This document shows, in pieces, positions 1 through 7,136 of a DNA stretch of 64,000 bases. Below the pieces are notes generated by a model, which saw only the letters and a program-made list of their open reading frames with translations, had not been told where the DNA came from and searched no databases. The position numbers and the translations under genes are program-made. Position 1 is the first letter of the stretch; each line of letters opens with the position of its first letter. Origin of the DNA: Streptomyces rubiginosohelvolus (GTDB lineage: Bacteria > Actinomycetota > Actinomycetes > Streptomycetales > Streptomycetaceae); contig NZ_BMTW01000012.1 in NCBI RefSeq assembly GCF_014649875.1, positions 124,001-188,000 of the forward strand, given 5' to 3'.

Positions 1-1273
1 GGTCGTGCGCCGCCTTCCACCGCCGGGGAGAGCCCGTGCGCTGGAGGCGGAGCATGGGGGCCCGGACGACGGCGTGATAGCGGGACCGCCCGCTGTACGG
101 CTCGGCGACGAAGGGCAGTTCGAGCAGCCAGTCGTAGAGCCCCGGCACGGCGTGCGGCCCGTCCGGCGGTACGGCGACGGCGACCAGGTCCTCGTCGAAC
201 CGGCGGGGCAGTGCGCAGGCGAGCGCGGCCGCCCGGCGGGCCGGGTCGCTCTCCCCGGCCAGAAAGCGTTCGACGGCCGTCGCGTTGGCCTCACCGGCCG
301 CGCCGGGGTTGGCGGCGAGCGTCGACACCAGGACCGGCAGCCCGCCGGAGAGCCGCAGCACTTCCCGTACTACGGGCTCCGACACCACCCCGCGTTCATG
401 GAGGAGTTGGCGCGATTCGGCCTCCGTGAAGGGCCCCAGCGGTACGTCGGCGACCAGCCGGCCCCGGTCGCCCCAGTGCGCGGGGTCGAGGCGGCGCTGG
501 CCGGCCAGGGTCAGGACGAGGTTGGCGGGCAGTTCGCCGTACCGCCCGGGGGTCAGCAGGTCCGCCAGCCACCGGTCCAGTTGAGGGGCGGTGCGCTCGT
601 AGGTGTCCAGGAACAGGGCGACCCAGGGCACGGCGTCCGCGACCCGGTCGAGCTCGGCGACGAACACCGGGGTGAGGATTTGGACCGGCTCCGCCAGCAG
701 CCGGGCCTCCTCCACCTGCCGGGCCCGCCCGCCGAACACCGCCCGCAGCCCGCCCGCGCCGCGTGCCACGACCGCCGGGTCGATGCCCCCGGCCAGCGCC
801 CCGACGACCGGTATCGCCCCGGCGGCGATCAGCCCGGCCTGCGCCGCCGCGAGCGCCCCGGCCGAAGGCCCCGCGCCCTCGTTGTCCGCCGCGAGCCGGC
901 CGGCAGCCTCGCGGAGCGCGCGCCGGTAGGTGGCGAGCAGCCGGTCGAGCGCCTTGAGCGGGTGCCCCTGCTCGGCGAACTGCTCGGCGAAGGCGGCGAG
1001 TACGTCGGGTACGGAGTCGGCGCTCTCGTCGGCCGAGGCGGTCAGCGCTCCGAACTCCCCTGCGGCCTGGCGCCATTCCCGTAGCAGCGAGGTCTTGCCG
1101 ACCCCGGCGTTGCCCCGCACATGAAAGACGAACCGGTGCCGGGGATCCTCGGGCGGCAGCGTGAAGTTGACGCGGAACAAGCCGAGTTCGGCCTCCCTGC
1201 CGACGAAGGCGGCACGCCGACGACTTTCGACGATCTGCTGGAGGGAGAGGCGGCGGGGGCTGGACGGAGGCAT
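1..1273 (-). CDS. STAND-type P-loop ATPase, N-terminal part (runs off left edge)
   Basis: The frame opens at an ATG at 1271-1273 and stays open to the window edge, giving at least 424 residues; the C-terminus is missing. Near residues 40-60 there is a clear Walker A, GNAGVGKTSLL, preceded by FVGREAELGLF, a typical entry into an NB-ARC/AAA-like module. Further on come Ala-rich helices and a LFLDTYE segment that can serve as Walker B, then a leucine-rich winged-helix-like stretch. In actinomycetes such proteins usually continue into TPR repeats and act as signalling switches that hydrolyse ATP on sensing a partner; that continuation is inferred, not visible. The opposite-strand open frame over the same DNA has Arg/Pro-rich composition and is a shadow. 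A regulatory role is likely but the ligand is unknown. Confidence 0.8.
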   Translation of the reverse strand, partial: MPPSSPRRLSLQQIVESRRRAAFVGREAELGLFRVNFTLPPEDPRHRFVFHVRGNAGVGKTSLLREWRQAAGEFGALTASADESADSVPDVLAAFAEQFAEQGHPLKALDRLLATYRRALREAAGRLAADNEGAGPSAGALAAAQAGLIAAGAIPVVGALAGGIDPAVVARGAGGLRAVFGGRARQVEEARLLAEPVQILTPVFVAELDRVADAVPWVALFLDTYERTAPQLDRWLADLLTPGRYGELPANLVLTLAGQRRLDPAHWGDRGRLVADVPLGPFTEAESRQLLHERGVVSEPVVREVLRLSGGLPVLVSTLAANPGAAGEANATAVERFLAGESDPARRAAALACALPRRFDEDLVAVAVPPDGPHAVPGLYDWLLELPFVAEPYSGRSRYHAVVRAPMLRLQRTGSPRRWKAAHD

Positions 1274-1336
1274 GAGGGTCAGTCTGTCAGCGGACCGCGA
1301 CGTACGGGGAGCCGTACGCCTTCCGGCCCGGGACCG

Positions 1337-1408
1337 TCAACGCCGGGACCCTGGCCGCACCCCGCCGTCCACCGTCAGTTCCACGCCGGTGGTGAAGGTG
1401 GCCAGCGG
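1337..1408 (-). pseudogene. C-terminal remnant of an SDR dehydrogenase
   Basis: Read on the minus strand, this stretch encodes PLATFTTGVELTVDGGVRPG followed by three residues and TGA. TFTTGVELTVDGG is the hallmark C-terminal strand of classical short-chain dehydrogenases. It is preceded in frame by TAG, so only about 23 codons survive and no Rossmann fold is present. It is best read as the scar of a deleted SDR gene, which also explains the orphan palindrome just upstream at 1430-1444. Confidence 0.55.
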
Positions 1409-1429
1409 CTACCGCGAGTTCGACGAACG

Positions 1430-1444
1430 CATGAGCAGCTCATG
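1430..1444. promoter_or_regulatory. Palindrome CATGAGC-A-GCTCATG, possible TetR-type operator
   Basis: Perfect 7-bp arms flank a single central base, and a further CTCATGA half-site follows at 1455-1461. It lies 50 bp upstream of the membrane-protein start at 1494 and just upstream of the SDR remnant on the other strand. Regulator-gated SDR genes often carry such an operator, so it may be a leftover of that gene or may now serve the membrane-protein gene. Function is inferred from symmetry and position only. Confidence 0.4.
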
Positions 1445-1493
1445 AGTACCAGCACTCATGATCGAGCACCCGCCGCTGCCTAACGTGGCCAGC

Positions 1494-2084
1494 ATGGACA
1501 CGGAAGAAGCAGCCACCGCAACAGACACCTCACCCGTCGCGAGCTCGCGGGGGTTCTACGGCTGCGTGATCGCCCTGATCGCCTTCTTCACGCTGTTCGC
1601 GCTGGGAGCGCATGCCATCACGGAGTTCGAGAAGGGCCTAGACGGCGACGGGCAGTTGGAGCAGCCCGGCCTTTCGGGCAGCGTGTCCCAGCCGCTCGGT
1701 CCCGGTACGACGGCTCGTTACGAGGACGGGCTGTGGGTCACCGTCAGCCGCCCCGAGCGACACGACGACGGCACCTACGGTGTCACCGTGACCTTCGAGA
1801 ACGGCACCGACGAAGAACTGCGCCTCAGCAATGAGGAGTTCTCCGGCACGCTCGACGTCGAGCCCGGCGAGTCCGGCGAGGATTACGCCCCCGGCGACGA
1901 CGTGAGCTGGCTGAACTGGGACGAGGTCGCCTCCGCCCTAGCGCCGCCCCTCCCCGAGGGCGAGGAGCGCACCGTCCCGGTCCGTCTGAAGCCGGAGCGG
2001 AAGGGTGCCCCGGTCACGCTGGAGGTCACCCCTCCGCACCCCGGCTACCGGGAGACGGCCCACTTCCAGCTCACCCTGGGCTGA
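1494..2084 (+). CDS. Membrane-anchored protein with DUF4352-like extracytoplasmic domain
   Basis: A short acidic N-terminus (MDTEEAATATDT) is followed by one membrane segment (FYGCVIALIAFFTLFALGAHAI, about residues 20-41) and an extracellular domain of about 150 residues. The core TVSRPERHDDGTYGVTVTFEN resembles DUF4352/telokin-like immunoglobulin-fold modules, which carry alternating strands of this kind. An upstream in-frame codon at 1458 would add 12 residues without membrane character, so the ATG at 1494 is preferred. The 3' end overlaps the convergent gene at 2071 by 14 bp. Substrate or partner is not recognisable; no enzymatic motif is seen. Confidence 0.7.
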   Translation: MDTEEAATATDTSPVASSRGFYGCVIALIAFFTLFALGAHAITEFEKGLDGDGQLEQPGLSGSVSQPLGPGTTARYEDGLWVTVSRPERHDDGTYGVTVTFENGTDEELRLSNEEFSGTLDVEPGESGEDYAPGDDVSWLNWDEVASALAPPLPEGEERTVPVRLKPERKGAPVTLEVTPPHPGYRETAHFQLTLG

Positions 2085-2487
2085 TCCCGCAAGCCCTGAT
2101 GCGGGCCTCGGCCCAGGCGCGGGCGGCCGTCACGTCCTGCGTGGCCGTCGTCGGGCAGCCCCAGAGTCGCTCACCGCTGTGGATGGCTTCCGCGCGCTCC
2201 GCCGGGATGTCCGCCGGCGCGACGAAGGCGAGGCCGCGGCAGAGCGCCGTGAGGCCGGGCCGGATCAGCTTGAGGGTGCGGATGCGGTCGGCGGCGGCGG
2301 GCACGTCGCCGGATGCCGGCGGGGTGCGCCCTTCCGGTGGCGCGGGCATCAGGAGGATCGCCGCGAACGGTTCGGCGCGTTCCGTGAGGGCGCGCAACGC
2401 GTCGAGGATCACCGCCTGGGCGTGCTCCATGGGCAGCCCCGAGGCGTCGATCTCCCGTGGCTCCTGTACTGCGCTCCGTACGTCCAT
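2071..2487 (-). CDS. Uncharacterised 138-residue cytoplasmic protein
   Basis: Begins MDVRSAVQEPREIDASGLPM and is Ala-rich and mostly helical, with a hydrophobic strand FAAILLMPAP near residues 40-50. No signal peptide, membrane segment or catalytic motif is visible. It is transcribed divergently from the TetR-family gene at 2561, and the 23-bp palindrome at 2505-2527 lies only 17 bp upstream of its start, so this gene is the obvious target of that regulator. The 3' end overlaps the convergent membrane-protein gene. I do not recognise the family; alternating strand/helix pattern could fit a small STAS-like fold, but that is a guess. Confidence 0.65.
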   Translation of the reverse strand: MDVRSAVQEPREIDASGLPMEHAQAVILDALRALTERAEPFAAILLMPAPPEGRTPPASGDVPAAADRIRTLKLIRPGLTALCRGLAFVAPADIPAERAEAIHSGERLWGCPTTATQDVTAARAWAEARIRACGISPG

Positions 2488-2504
2488 CGGGTGACCGTAA
2501 CAGC

Positions 2505-2527
2505 ATTAGCGACCATTGGTCACTAAT
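2505..2527. promoter_or_regulatory. 23-bp palindromic operator between divergent genes
   Basis: The left arm ATTAG-n-GACCA and right arm TGGTC-n-CTAAT are exact complements; only the centre and one position in each arm differ. The site sits between the minus-strand start at 2487 and the TetR-family start at 2561, covering the region where both promoters should lie. Length and geometry are typical of TetR dimers. It also argues against a TTG start at 2516, which would fall inside the operator. Confidence 0.75.
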
Positions 2528-2560
2528 GGGCGCACGCCTTCTCTGCGTACGCTGACCCCG

Positions 2561-3490
2561 ATGAACAGCACCGGAGGGAACGGGCGGCCCGGACGGCCGG
2601 CGCGGCTGAGCCGGGAGCGGATCGCCGAGGCCGCGCTGCAGGGGGACGTCGCGACGCTCACCATGCGTGAGCTCGCGACGAGGCTCGGGGTCTCGCACTC
2701 GTCGCTGTACCGGTGGGTGCCCGATCGCGACGGCGTGCTGGACCTCGTCAGTGAGGTCATGGTCGAGCGGGTGCTCCCCGAGGACGAACCCGATGCCGGG
2801 AGCTGGCTCGACTGGCTGACGCGGCTGGCGTGGGCGATGCACGACGAGTTCCTGGCGGTGCCCGGGTACGCCGCGCATGTGGCCCACCCGCACCGCCATC
2901 ACCCCGAGTCCTTCGGGCGGCTGCGCGGCAGAGCGATCGCCGCGTTCCGCGCGGGCGGCGCCGACGCACAGCAGGCCGAGGAGAACTGGACCGTCTTCGG
3001 GCTCGGCGTCGTCCGGTGGCTGGCCGCCGCGGGCAACGCCCCGGAGGAGCCGCCGTTCGGCCGCTACCTCGACACGCTGCTCCGCGGCCTGCTCCACCAG
3101 GACGGGGACCAGCGTCCGTACCGGCAGGCGGAGGCGACCACCTCGGCAGCCGCGCCCCGCTCCGTCGGCGACGAACACCTGCTCGCCCTCACCCGGAACC
3201 TCACGTCGGAATCGGCGAAGGCCCGGGAGCGAGCGTGCGAGACGATCTGCGACTGGGTGCGGTCCTTCGACCGGAGGGAGGTCCGGACACTGGCTTCTCT
3301 CCTCGCCTCGGCCGCCGTCCTGGAGCAGGACGAGACCTGCCTGGAAAGCGAGTTGAACGCGCTGGGCGAGCTCTCGGTGACGGGCTTCGTGGAGGCAGAG
3401 GACATCGCCGCCCTGCGCCGCCTGCCGCGCGAATCCGTACAAGTGGCAGACGTCGAGCACCTGGACTACCTGATCGAGGAATTCTTCTGA
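2561..3490 (+). CDS. TetR-family regulator fused to a C-terminal HEAT-like domain
   Basis: The ATG at 2561 gives 309 residues. Residues about 15-60 form the TetR helix-turn-helix (RIAEAALQGDVATLTMRELATRLGVSHSSLYRWV). A typical ligand-binding helical domain follows to about residue 190. A linker rich in Ala/Thr/Ser then leads to about 105 residues not normal for TetR: LLALTRNLTSESAKARERAC onward, then DRREVRTLASLLASAAVLEQ, ending in acidic YLIEEFF. This pattern of paired helices occurs in stand-alone actinomycete HEAT-like proteins suspected to be immunity proteins (family knowledge, not tested here). The gene is divergent from 2071-2487 across a 23-bp palindrome and probably represses itself and that gene. 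It is convergent with the NPP1 gene, 14 bp away. Confidence 0.8.
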   Translation: MNSTGGNGRPGRPARLSRERIAEAALQGDVATLTMRELATRLGVSHSSLYRWVPDRDGVLDLVSEVMVERVLPEDEPDAGSWLDWLTRLAWAMHDEFLAVPGYAAHVAHPHRHHPESFGRLRGRAIAAFRAGGADAQQAEENWTVFGLGVVRWLAAAGNAPEEPPFGRYLDTLLRGLLHQDGDQRPYRQAEATTSAAAPRSVGDEHLLALTRNLTSESAKARERACETICDWVRSFDRREVRTLASLLASAAVLEQDETCLESELNALGELSVTGFVEAEDIAALRRLPRESVQVADVEHLDYLIEEFF

Positions 3491-3504
3491 CGTCTCGGCG
3501 ACCC

Positions 3505-4356
3505 TCAGGCCCAGGGGTCGAAGGGGATCCCGGCGGGCTTGGAGTTGTTGAGGAGGTTGCGGAAGCGGTCGTCCTTGTCGGTGACCTTGATGGTCGCGGA
3601 CCCGAAGTCGGCGTTCATGAGCTTGTCGCGCAACTCCGCGCTGGGGAAGCCGTTCCAGTCGACGATCGGCGGGTAGCGCCAGGTGCCGTAGTGGTTCTCC
3701 GGCGGCTCGTCGTTGCCGTTGGCGAGGCGGAAGAAGTGCGTGCTCGGACCGTCCTTGTGATAGACGGCCTTGGGGTGCGAACCGTCGAACCGCACTTGTG
3801 AGCGCGGGTAGGTCTTGACGGTGCTGTGCTGGGTGGTCGAGACGTAATCCACCTGGTTGGAAGCCTGGTTGACCCAGGAGATCACGTGCTCGAAGTCATG
3901 CCGGTGCCCGCCGAGTCCACTCCCGTGGACGGCCTGGTCCTTCTCGAAGTAGCTCGCGTAGACGATGCCGCACCAACCGTTGTTGCACTTCGAGCGGGCG
4001 TACGTCTGGGAGTTGTCCAGGTCCCACTGGTCCCGGCAACTGCCGTTGACCGCCCCGGAAGTCTTGAGCCCCGGAGCGAGCGTGCCGTCCGGGCCGATGG
4101 CGGGAGTGGCGTAGCAGCCGTCGCCGTCATAGTCGTAGGCGGGCGAGAAGGCCTGCTCGTAACCGCCCGCGTTCCGAGGGAGGCTGCCGGGCGGGTCGGC
4201 GTGGGCGGCGGAGGCGGTGCCCAGCACGAGGATGCCTGCGGCGGCGAGGACGGTGGCGGTGCGGCCGACTTTTCGGTTGCGTACGGGAACTGAGTCAGCC
4301 GGGGGCATCTTCCTACGGACCTTGCGGGGGAAATCCGACATCGACGAGGTTCGCAT
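3505..4356 (-). CDS. Secreted NPP1 (Nep1-like) family protein
   Basis: An N-terminal Arg/Lys-rich stretch precedes a hydrophobic core (TVLAAAGILVLGTASAAHA, about residues 34-52), so the mature protein should start near DPPGSLPRN. The body carries the NLP signature GHRHDFEHVISWV near residue 150; the classic heptapeptide is GHRHDWE, so Trp is replaced by Phe while the His/Asp/Glu metal-binding residues are kept. Upstream CNNGWCGIVYA and downstream residues match the NPP1 beta-sandwich. Nep1-like proteins bind plant sphingolipids and permeabilise membranes; bacterial members may also have non-toxic roles. Start at 4356 is supported by AGGAG 11 bases upstream; a later Met at 4308 would also retain the signal peptide. 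Confidence 0.87.
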   Translation of the reverse strand: MRTSSMSDFPRKVRRKMPPADSVPVRNRKVGRTATVLAAAGILVLGTASAAHADPPGSLPRNAGGYEQAFSPAYDYDGDGCYATPAIGPDGTLAPGLKTSGAVNGSCRDQWDLDNSQTYARSKCNNGWCGIVYASYFEKDQAVHGSGLGGHRHDFEHVISWVNQASNQVDYVSTTQHSTVKTYPRSQVRFDGSHPKAVYHKDGPSTHFFRLANGNDEPPENHYGTWRYPPIVDWNGFPSAELRDKLMNADFGSATIKVTDKDDRFRNLLNNSKPAGIPFDPWA

Positions 4357-4358
4357 GA

Positions 4359-4667
4359 CTTATATCGCTCCTGACTCAGCAGCACGTCACGACAGATGAC
4401 TCCCGCAAGAATTGCCCGGGTCATGACAGAAAGAAACGGAAGACCGCCTACGAGTGGCAGACACAGGAACAGGACAGGATCGACAACATCCAGGCACGCG
4501 ACAACCAGAAGGTCTTCGAGGGACGGGAGCGTCAATTGCAGGCACTCGCCGAAGAGTGGGCCAAGGCGAACCCGGGTCACTCCAACACCCGTTACACCAT
4601 CACCGACGAGATCAACGGAGCCGCCTACAACGGTAACGACCGAGCCAAGGGACTGGCGGGCGGATGA
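4359..4667 (+). pseudogene. Headless coding fragment overlapping the lipoprotein start
   Basis: A frame open for about 102 codons has strongly protein-like content from 4440 on: TAYEWQTQEQDRIDNIQARD, then a charged helix with LQALAEEWAKANPGHSNTRY and TITDEINGAAYNGNDRAKG. It ends with TGA at 4665-4667, which overlaps the ATG of the lipoprotein gene at 4664 (ATGA). No ATG or GTG start exists in frame; the only candidates are a rare CTG at 4371 and an internal TTG. A Met start at 4423 lies in another frame and would need a frameshift near 4430-4440. It looks like the 3' part of a gene whose head was lost where the NPP1 gene now begins. I do not recognise the family. Confidence 0.5.
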
Positions 4668-5212
4668 TGACGGGAACACCGGGGAAGCGATCGACGGTAT
4701 CGGTGCGCGGAGCCGCGCTGCTCGGAGCAGCACTGATGATCCTGCCGGGATGCAGCAGCCCGAAGACGTTCGAGGTGTCGGAGCTCTGCGGAACGAAGGT
4801 CGATCCCGCCCTCGTCGCGCCTTTCCTTCCCGAGGGCGAAGAACTGAAGGTGGACGACAGCCTCACCGAAGCGGGGCAGCCGCGTTGCAAGGTGTACGTG
4901 GACGGCACGCTCCACCTCTACCTACGGGGAGACATCGTGGAGCCCGACTTCGACCCGCTGAAGGCCACGGAGCAAAGCATGCGACGGCTGGGCGATCCCG
5001 CTCCAGCCGACATCGGTGACGGCGCCACCATCGCGGACCACGGGGCAATGGCGGTGCGGGCATGTACCTACCAGGGCGAGAAGCGGCAGTATGTGCTTGA
5101 TCTCGACGGCGTCGACCGACCCCAGGACACCGCTGAGCGTCGTCGGGCACTGGAAGAGTTCCTCCGCTCCCAACTTCCCGTCGCAGTGGAAGCGGAGGGC
5201 TGCCGCCCGTAA
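4664..5212 (+). CDS. Secreted lipoprotein of unknown function
   Basis: After a short basic leader (TGTPGKRSTVSVRG), the segment AALLGAALMILPGCSS carries a lipobox-like LPGC, so Cys near residue 30 is the likely lipid-modified residue; Pro at -2 is not the textbook residue. The mature part of about 150 residues has one more obvious Cys pair (ELCGTK, PRCKVYVDG) and ends EAEGCRP, suggesting a disulfide-stabilised surface domain. Start may be either of two adjacent ATG codons, 4664 or 4667. It overlaps the stop of the headless frame upstream, which suggests it was the second gene of a translationally coupled pair. The target is unknown. Confidence 0.7.
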   Translation: MMTGTPGKRSTVSVRGAALLGAALMILPGCSSPKTFEVSELCGTKVDPALVAPFLPEGEELKVDDSLTEAGQPRCKVYVDGTLHLYLRGDIVEPDFDPLKATEQSMRRLGDPAPADIGDGATIADHGAMAVRACTYQGEKRQYVLDLDGVDRPQDTAERRRALEEFLRSQLPVAVEAEGCRP

Positions 5213-5274
5213 GACCGAGGCGGGCGGCGCGCTTGCCATCGAGTCCACTCGAAGTCCTACAGTGCGCGCACGAT

Positions 5275-5298
5275 TCCGGAACCGGATCCGGAACCGAT
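5275..5298 (+). repeat. Tandem 12-bp repeat in the aldo/keto reductase upstream region
   Basis: TCCGGAACCGGA is followed directly by TCCGGAACCGAT. The two units sit 35-58 bp before the start at 5333, where a promoter or operator is expected. Whether a protein binds it is unknown. Confidence 0.45.
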
Positions 5299-5332
5299 CC
5301 CAGCCACCCCGCACCGACCAGGGAGCTCGACC

Positions 5333-6382
5333 ATGCTCTACCGCACACTCGGCGGCACCGGCATCGAGGTCAGCGCGTACTGTCTCGGCACGATGATGTT
5401 CGGCTCGGTCGGCAACCCCGACCACACCGAATCCGTACGCGTCATCCACGCCGCGCTCGACGCGGGCATCAACTTCGTCGACACGGCGGACATGTACTCC
5501 GCCGGTGAGTCCGAGACCATCGTCGGCAAGGCGCTGAGTGGGCGGCGCGAAGACGTCGTCCTCGCCACCAAGGTGCACTTCCCGATGGGCGAAGGGCCCA
5601 ACCGGGGAGGAAACTCACGGCGTTGGATCGTCAAGGAGGTCGAGGAGAGCCTGCGCCGCCTCGGCACCGACTGGATCGATCTCTACCAGGTCCACCGCCC
5701 CGACCACACCACGGACATCGAGGAGACCCTCTCCGCGCTGACCGACCTCGTGCGGGCGGGGAAGATCCGCGCCTTCGGCTGCTCGACGTTCCCGGCCGAG
5801 GAGATCGTGGAGTCGCACGTCGTCGCCGAGCGGCGCGGGCTCGGGCGGTTCCGGACCGAGCAGCCGCCGTACTCGATCCTCGCCCGGGGGATCGAGCGGG
5901 CCGTCCTGCCGACCTGCCGGCGGTACGGGATGGGGGTGCTGACCTGGTCCCCGCTGGCCTCCGGATTCCTGACCGGGAAGTACCGCAAGGGCGGCGCCAT
6001 CGACCTGACCAGCGGGCGGGCGGCGCTGCACCCGCACCGGTTCGCCCCGGAGGCCCCGCTGACCGCAGCCAAGCTGGAGGTCGTCGAGCAACTCGTCGCC
6101 GTGGCCGACAGCATCGGGACCACCCTGCCCCAGCTGGCGGTCGCCTTCCCGCCGGCCCATCCTGCGGTCACCTCGGTGATCATCGGACCGCGCACGATGG
6201 AGCAGCTGGAGGGGCTGCTGAAGGGCGCCTCGCTCACGCTGGACGACGAGACGCTCGACCGGATCGACGCGATCGTCGCGCCGGGCACCGACGTCTACCC
6301 GCCGGACGGCGTGTGGACCCCGCCCTCCCTGACCGATGTCGCCCTGCGCAGGCGGCCGGTGGGCGAACGCGCGGCAGCCTAG
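5333..6382 (+). CDS. Aldo/keto reductase
   Basis: A 349-residue (beta/alpha)8 NADPH-dependent oxidoreductase. The N-terminal strand YRTLGGTGIEVSAYCLGTMM, the motif DTADMYSAGESE with the catalytic Tyr, LATKVHF with the catalytic Lys, and YQVHRPD with the active-site His are all present. The C-terminal nucleotide-binding loop appears as TSVIIGPRTMEQLE. A GGGAG-type ribosome site lies 10 bases before the ATG. Length and sequence fit the tas/YajO-like subgroup. It stands alone and converges with the methyltransferase gene. The natural carbonyl substrate cannot be read from sequence. Confidence 0.92.
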   Translation: MLYRTLGGTGIEVSAYCLGTMMFGSVGNPDHTESVRVIHAALDAGINFVDTADMYSAGESETIVGKALSGRREDVVLATKVHFPMGEGPNRGGNSRRWIVKEVEESLRRLGTDWIDLYQVHRPDHTTDIEETLSALTDLVRAGKIRAFGCSTFPAEEIVESHVVAERRGLGRFRTEQPPYSILARGIERAVLPTCRRYGMGVLTWSPLASGFLTGKYRKGGAIDLTSGRAALHPHRFAPEAPLTAAKLEVVEQLVAVADSIGTTLPQLAVAFPPAHPAVTSVIIGPRTMEQLEGLLKGASLTLDDETLDRIDAIVAPGTDVYPPDGVWTPPSLTDVALRRRPVGERAAA

Positions 6383-6392
6383 CCCGGCATCT

Positions 6393-7085
6393 CTACGACG
6401 CGGTGCCGGTGGCGGGCTTCCGGGCCAGGAAGCCCGCCACCGGCCTCTTCGCGCCCTCCTCCGGCGCTTGCAGCGTCTGTGCCGTGATCGCGAAGCCCGC
6501 CCGCTCCAGCAGTTCGGCGATCCGGTCCGCGGGAAGCCGGTAGCTGTCGAAGGGGGCGGGGTCGCCGTCGCCGTAGCCGTACGTCCGGCGCTGATGCTCC
6601 TCCTCGCCGACCCGGGTGACGAGGAGGAGGTGACCGCCGGGCGCCAGGGCCCGGTGGAACTCCGCGTATGCCTGCGGCAGTTCAGCCGGTGGCAGGTGGT
6701 GGGTGGAGTAGAACGCCAGGACGCCGCCGAGTTCGCCGTCGCCGGCCGCCAGCGCCGACATCGGGCCGACCTCGAAGCGCAGCTCCGGGTGGGCGGCGCG
6801 GGCCAGCTCGATCATCCTCGGCGACAGGTCGACCCCGAAGGCGTGGACGCCGAGTCCGGTCAGGTAGGCGGTCACCTTGCCCGGTCCGCAGCCCACGTCC
6901 GCCGTCGGCCCGAGGCCGGACGACGCGACCAGTTCCGCGAAGGCGGCCAAGACGGCGCGCGACACCGGGTCCAGCGCGCCGGGGTCCTTCACGAAGCGGG
7001 CGTAGTCGGCGGCGACGGTGTCGTACGACCGCCGGATCGCGTCCAGGTGTGCGCCCGCGTGCTCATCCAGGGGAAAGGAGTTCAT
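6393..7085 (-). CDS. Class I SAM-dependent methyltransferase
   Basis: About 230 residues with the Rossmann SAM-binding loop DVGCGPGKVTAYL near residue 80, then GVDLSPRMIELAR (acidic end of strand 2) and GGVLAFYSTHHLPP, the region that corresponds to motif IV. LAPGGHLLLVTRVGEE is the standard post-motif strand. Start may be the ATG at 7085 or the GTG directly before it. It lies 51 bp downstream of the trypsin/STAND gene on the same strand and could be the last gene of that operon. The acceptor is unknown; similar small Ubie-like methyltransferases act on small molecules. Confidence 0.88.
   Translation of the reverse strand: MNSFPLDEHAGAHLDAIRRSYDTVAADYARFVKDPGALDPVSRAVLAAFAELVASSGLGPTADVGCGPGKVTAYLTGLGVHAFGVDLSPRMIELARAAHPELRFEVGPMSALAAGDGELGGVLAFYSTHHLPPAELPQAYAEFHRALAPGGHLLLVTRVGEEEHQRRTYGYGDGDPAPFDSYRLPADRIAELLERAGFAITAQTLQAPEEGAKRPVAGFLARKPATGTAS
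6406..6443. terminator. Strong hairpin between convergent genes
   Basis: Arms 6406-6421 and 6428-6443 are perfect 16-bp complements around a 6-base loop. The hairpin lies inside the last codons of the minus-strand methyltransferase (stop at 6393) and 24 bp past the stop of the aldo/keto reductase. It can act as a bidirectional terminator; there is no long T tract, as is usual in streptomycetes. Confidence 0.65.
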
Positions 7086-7136
7086 CACCTCGCGACGTTA
7101 CGCCTGCCTCGGGGGGGTGGCGGTGACCGTTTCCGT

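Noticed and set aside
5..1084. Plus-strand open frame at the left edge
   Set aside because: The opposite strand encodes a P-loop ATPase with GNAGVGKTS; the plus-strand product has only low-complexity Arg/Pro content.
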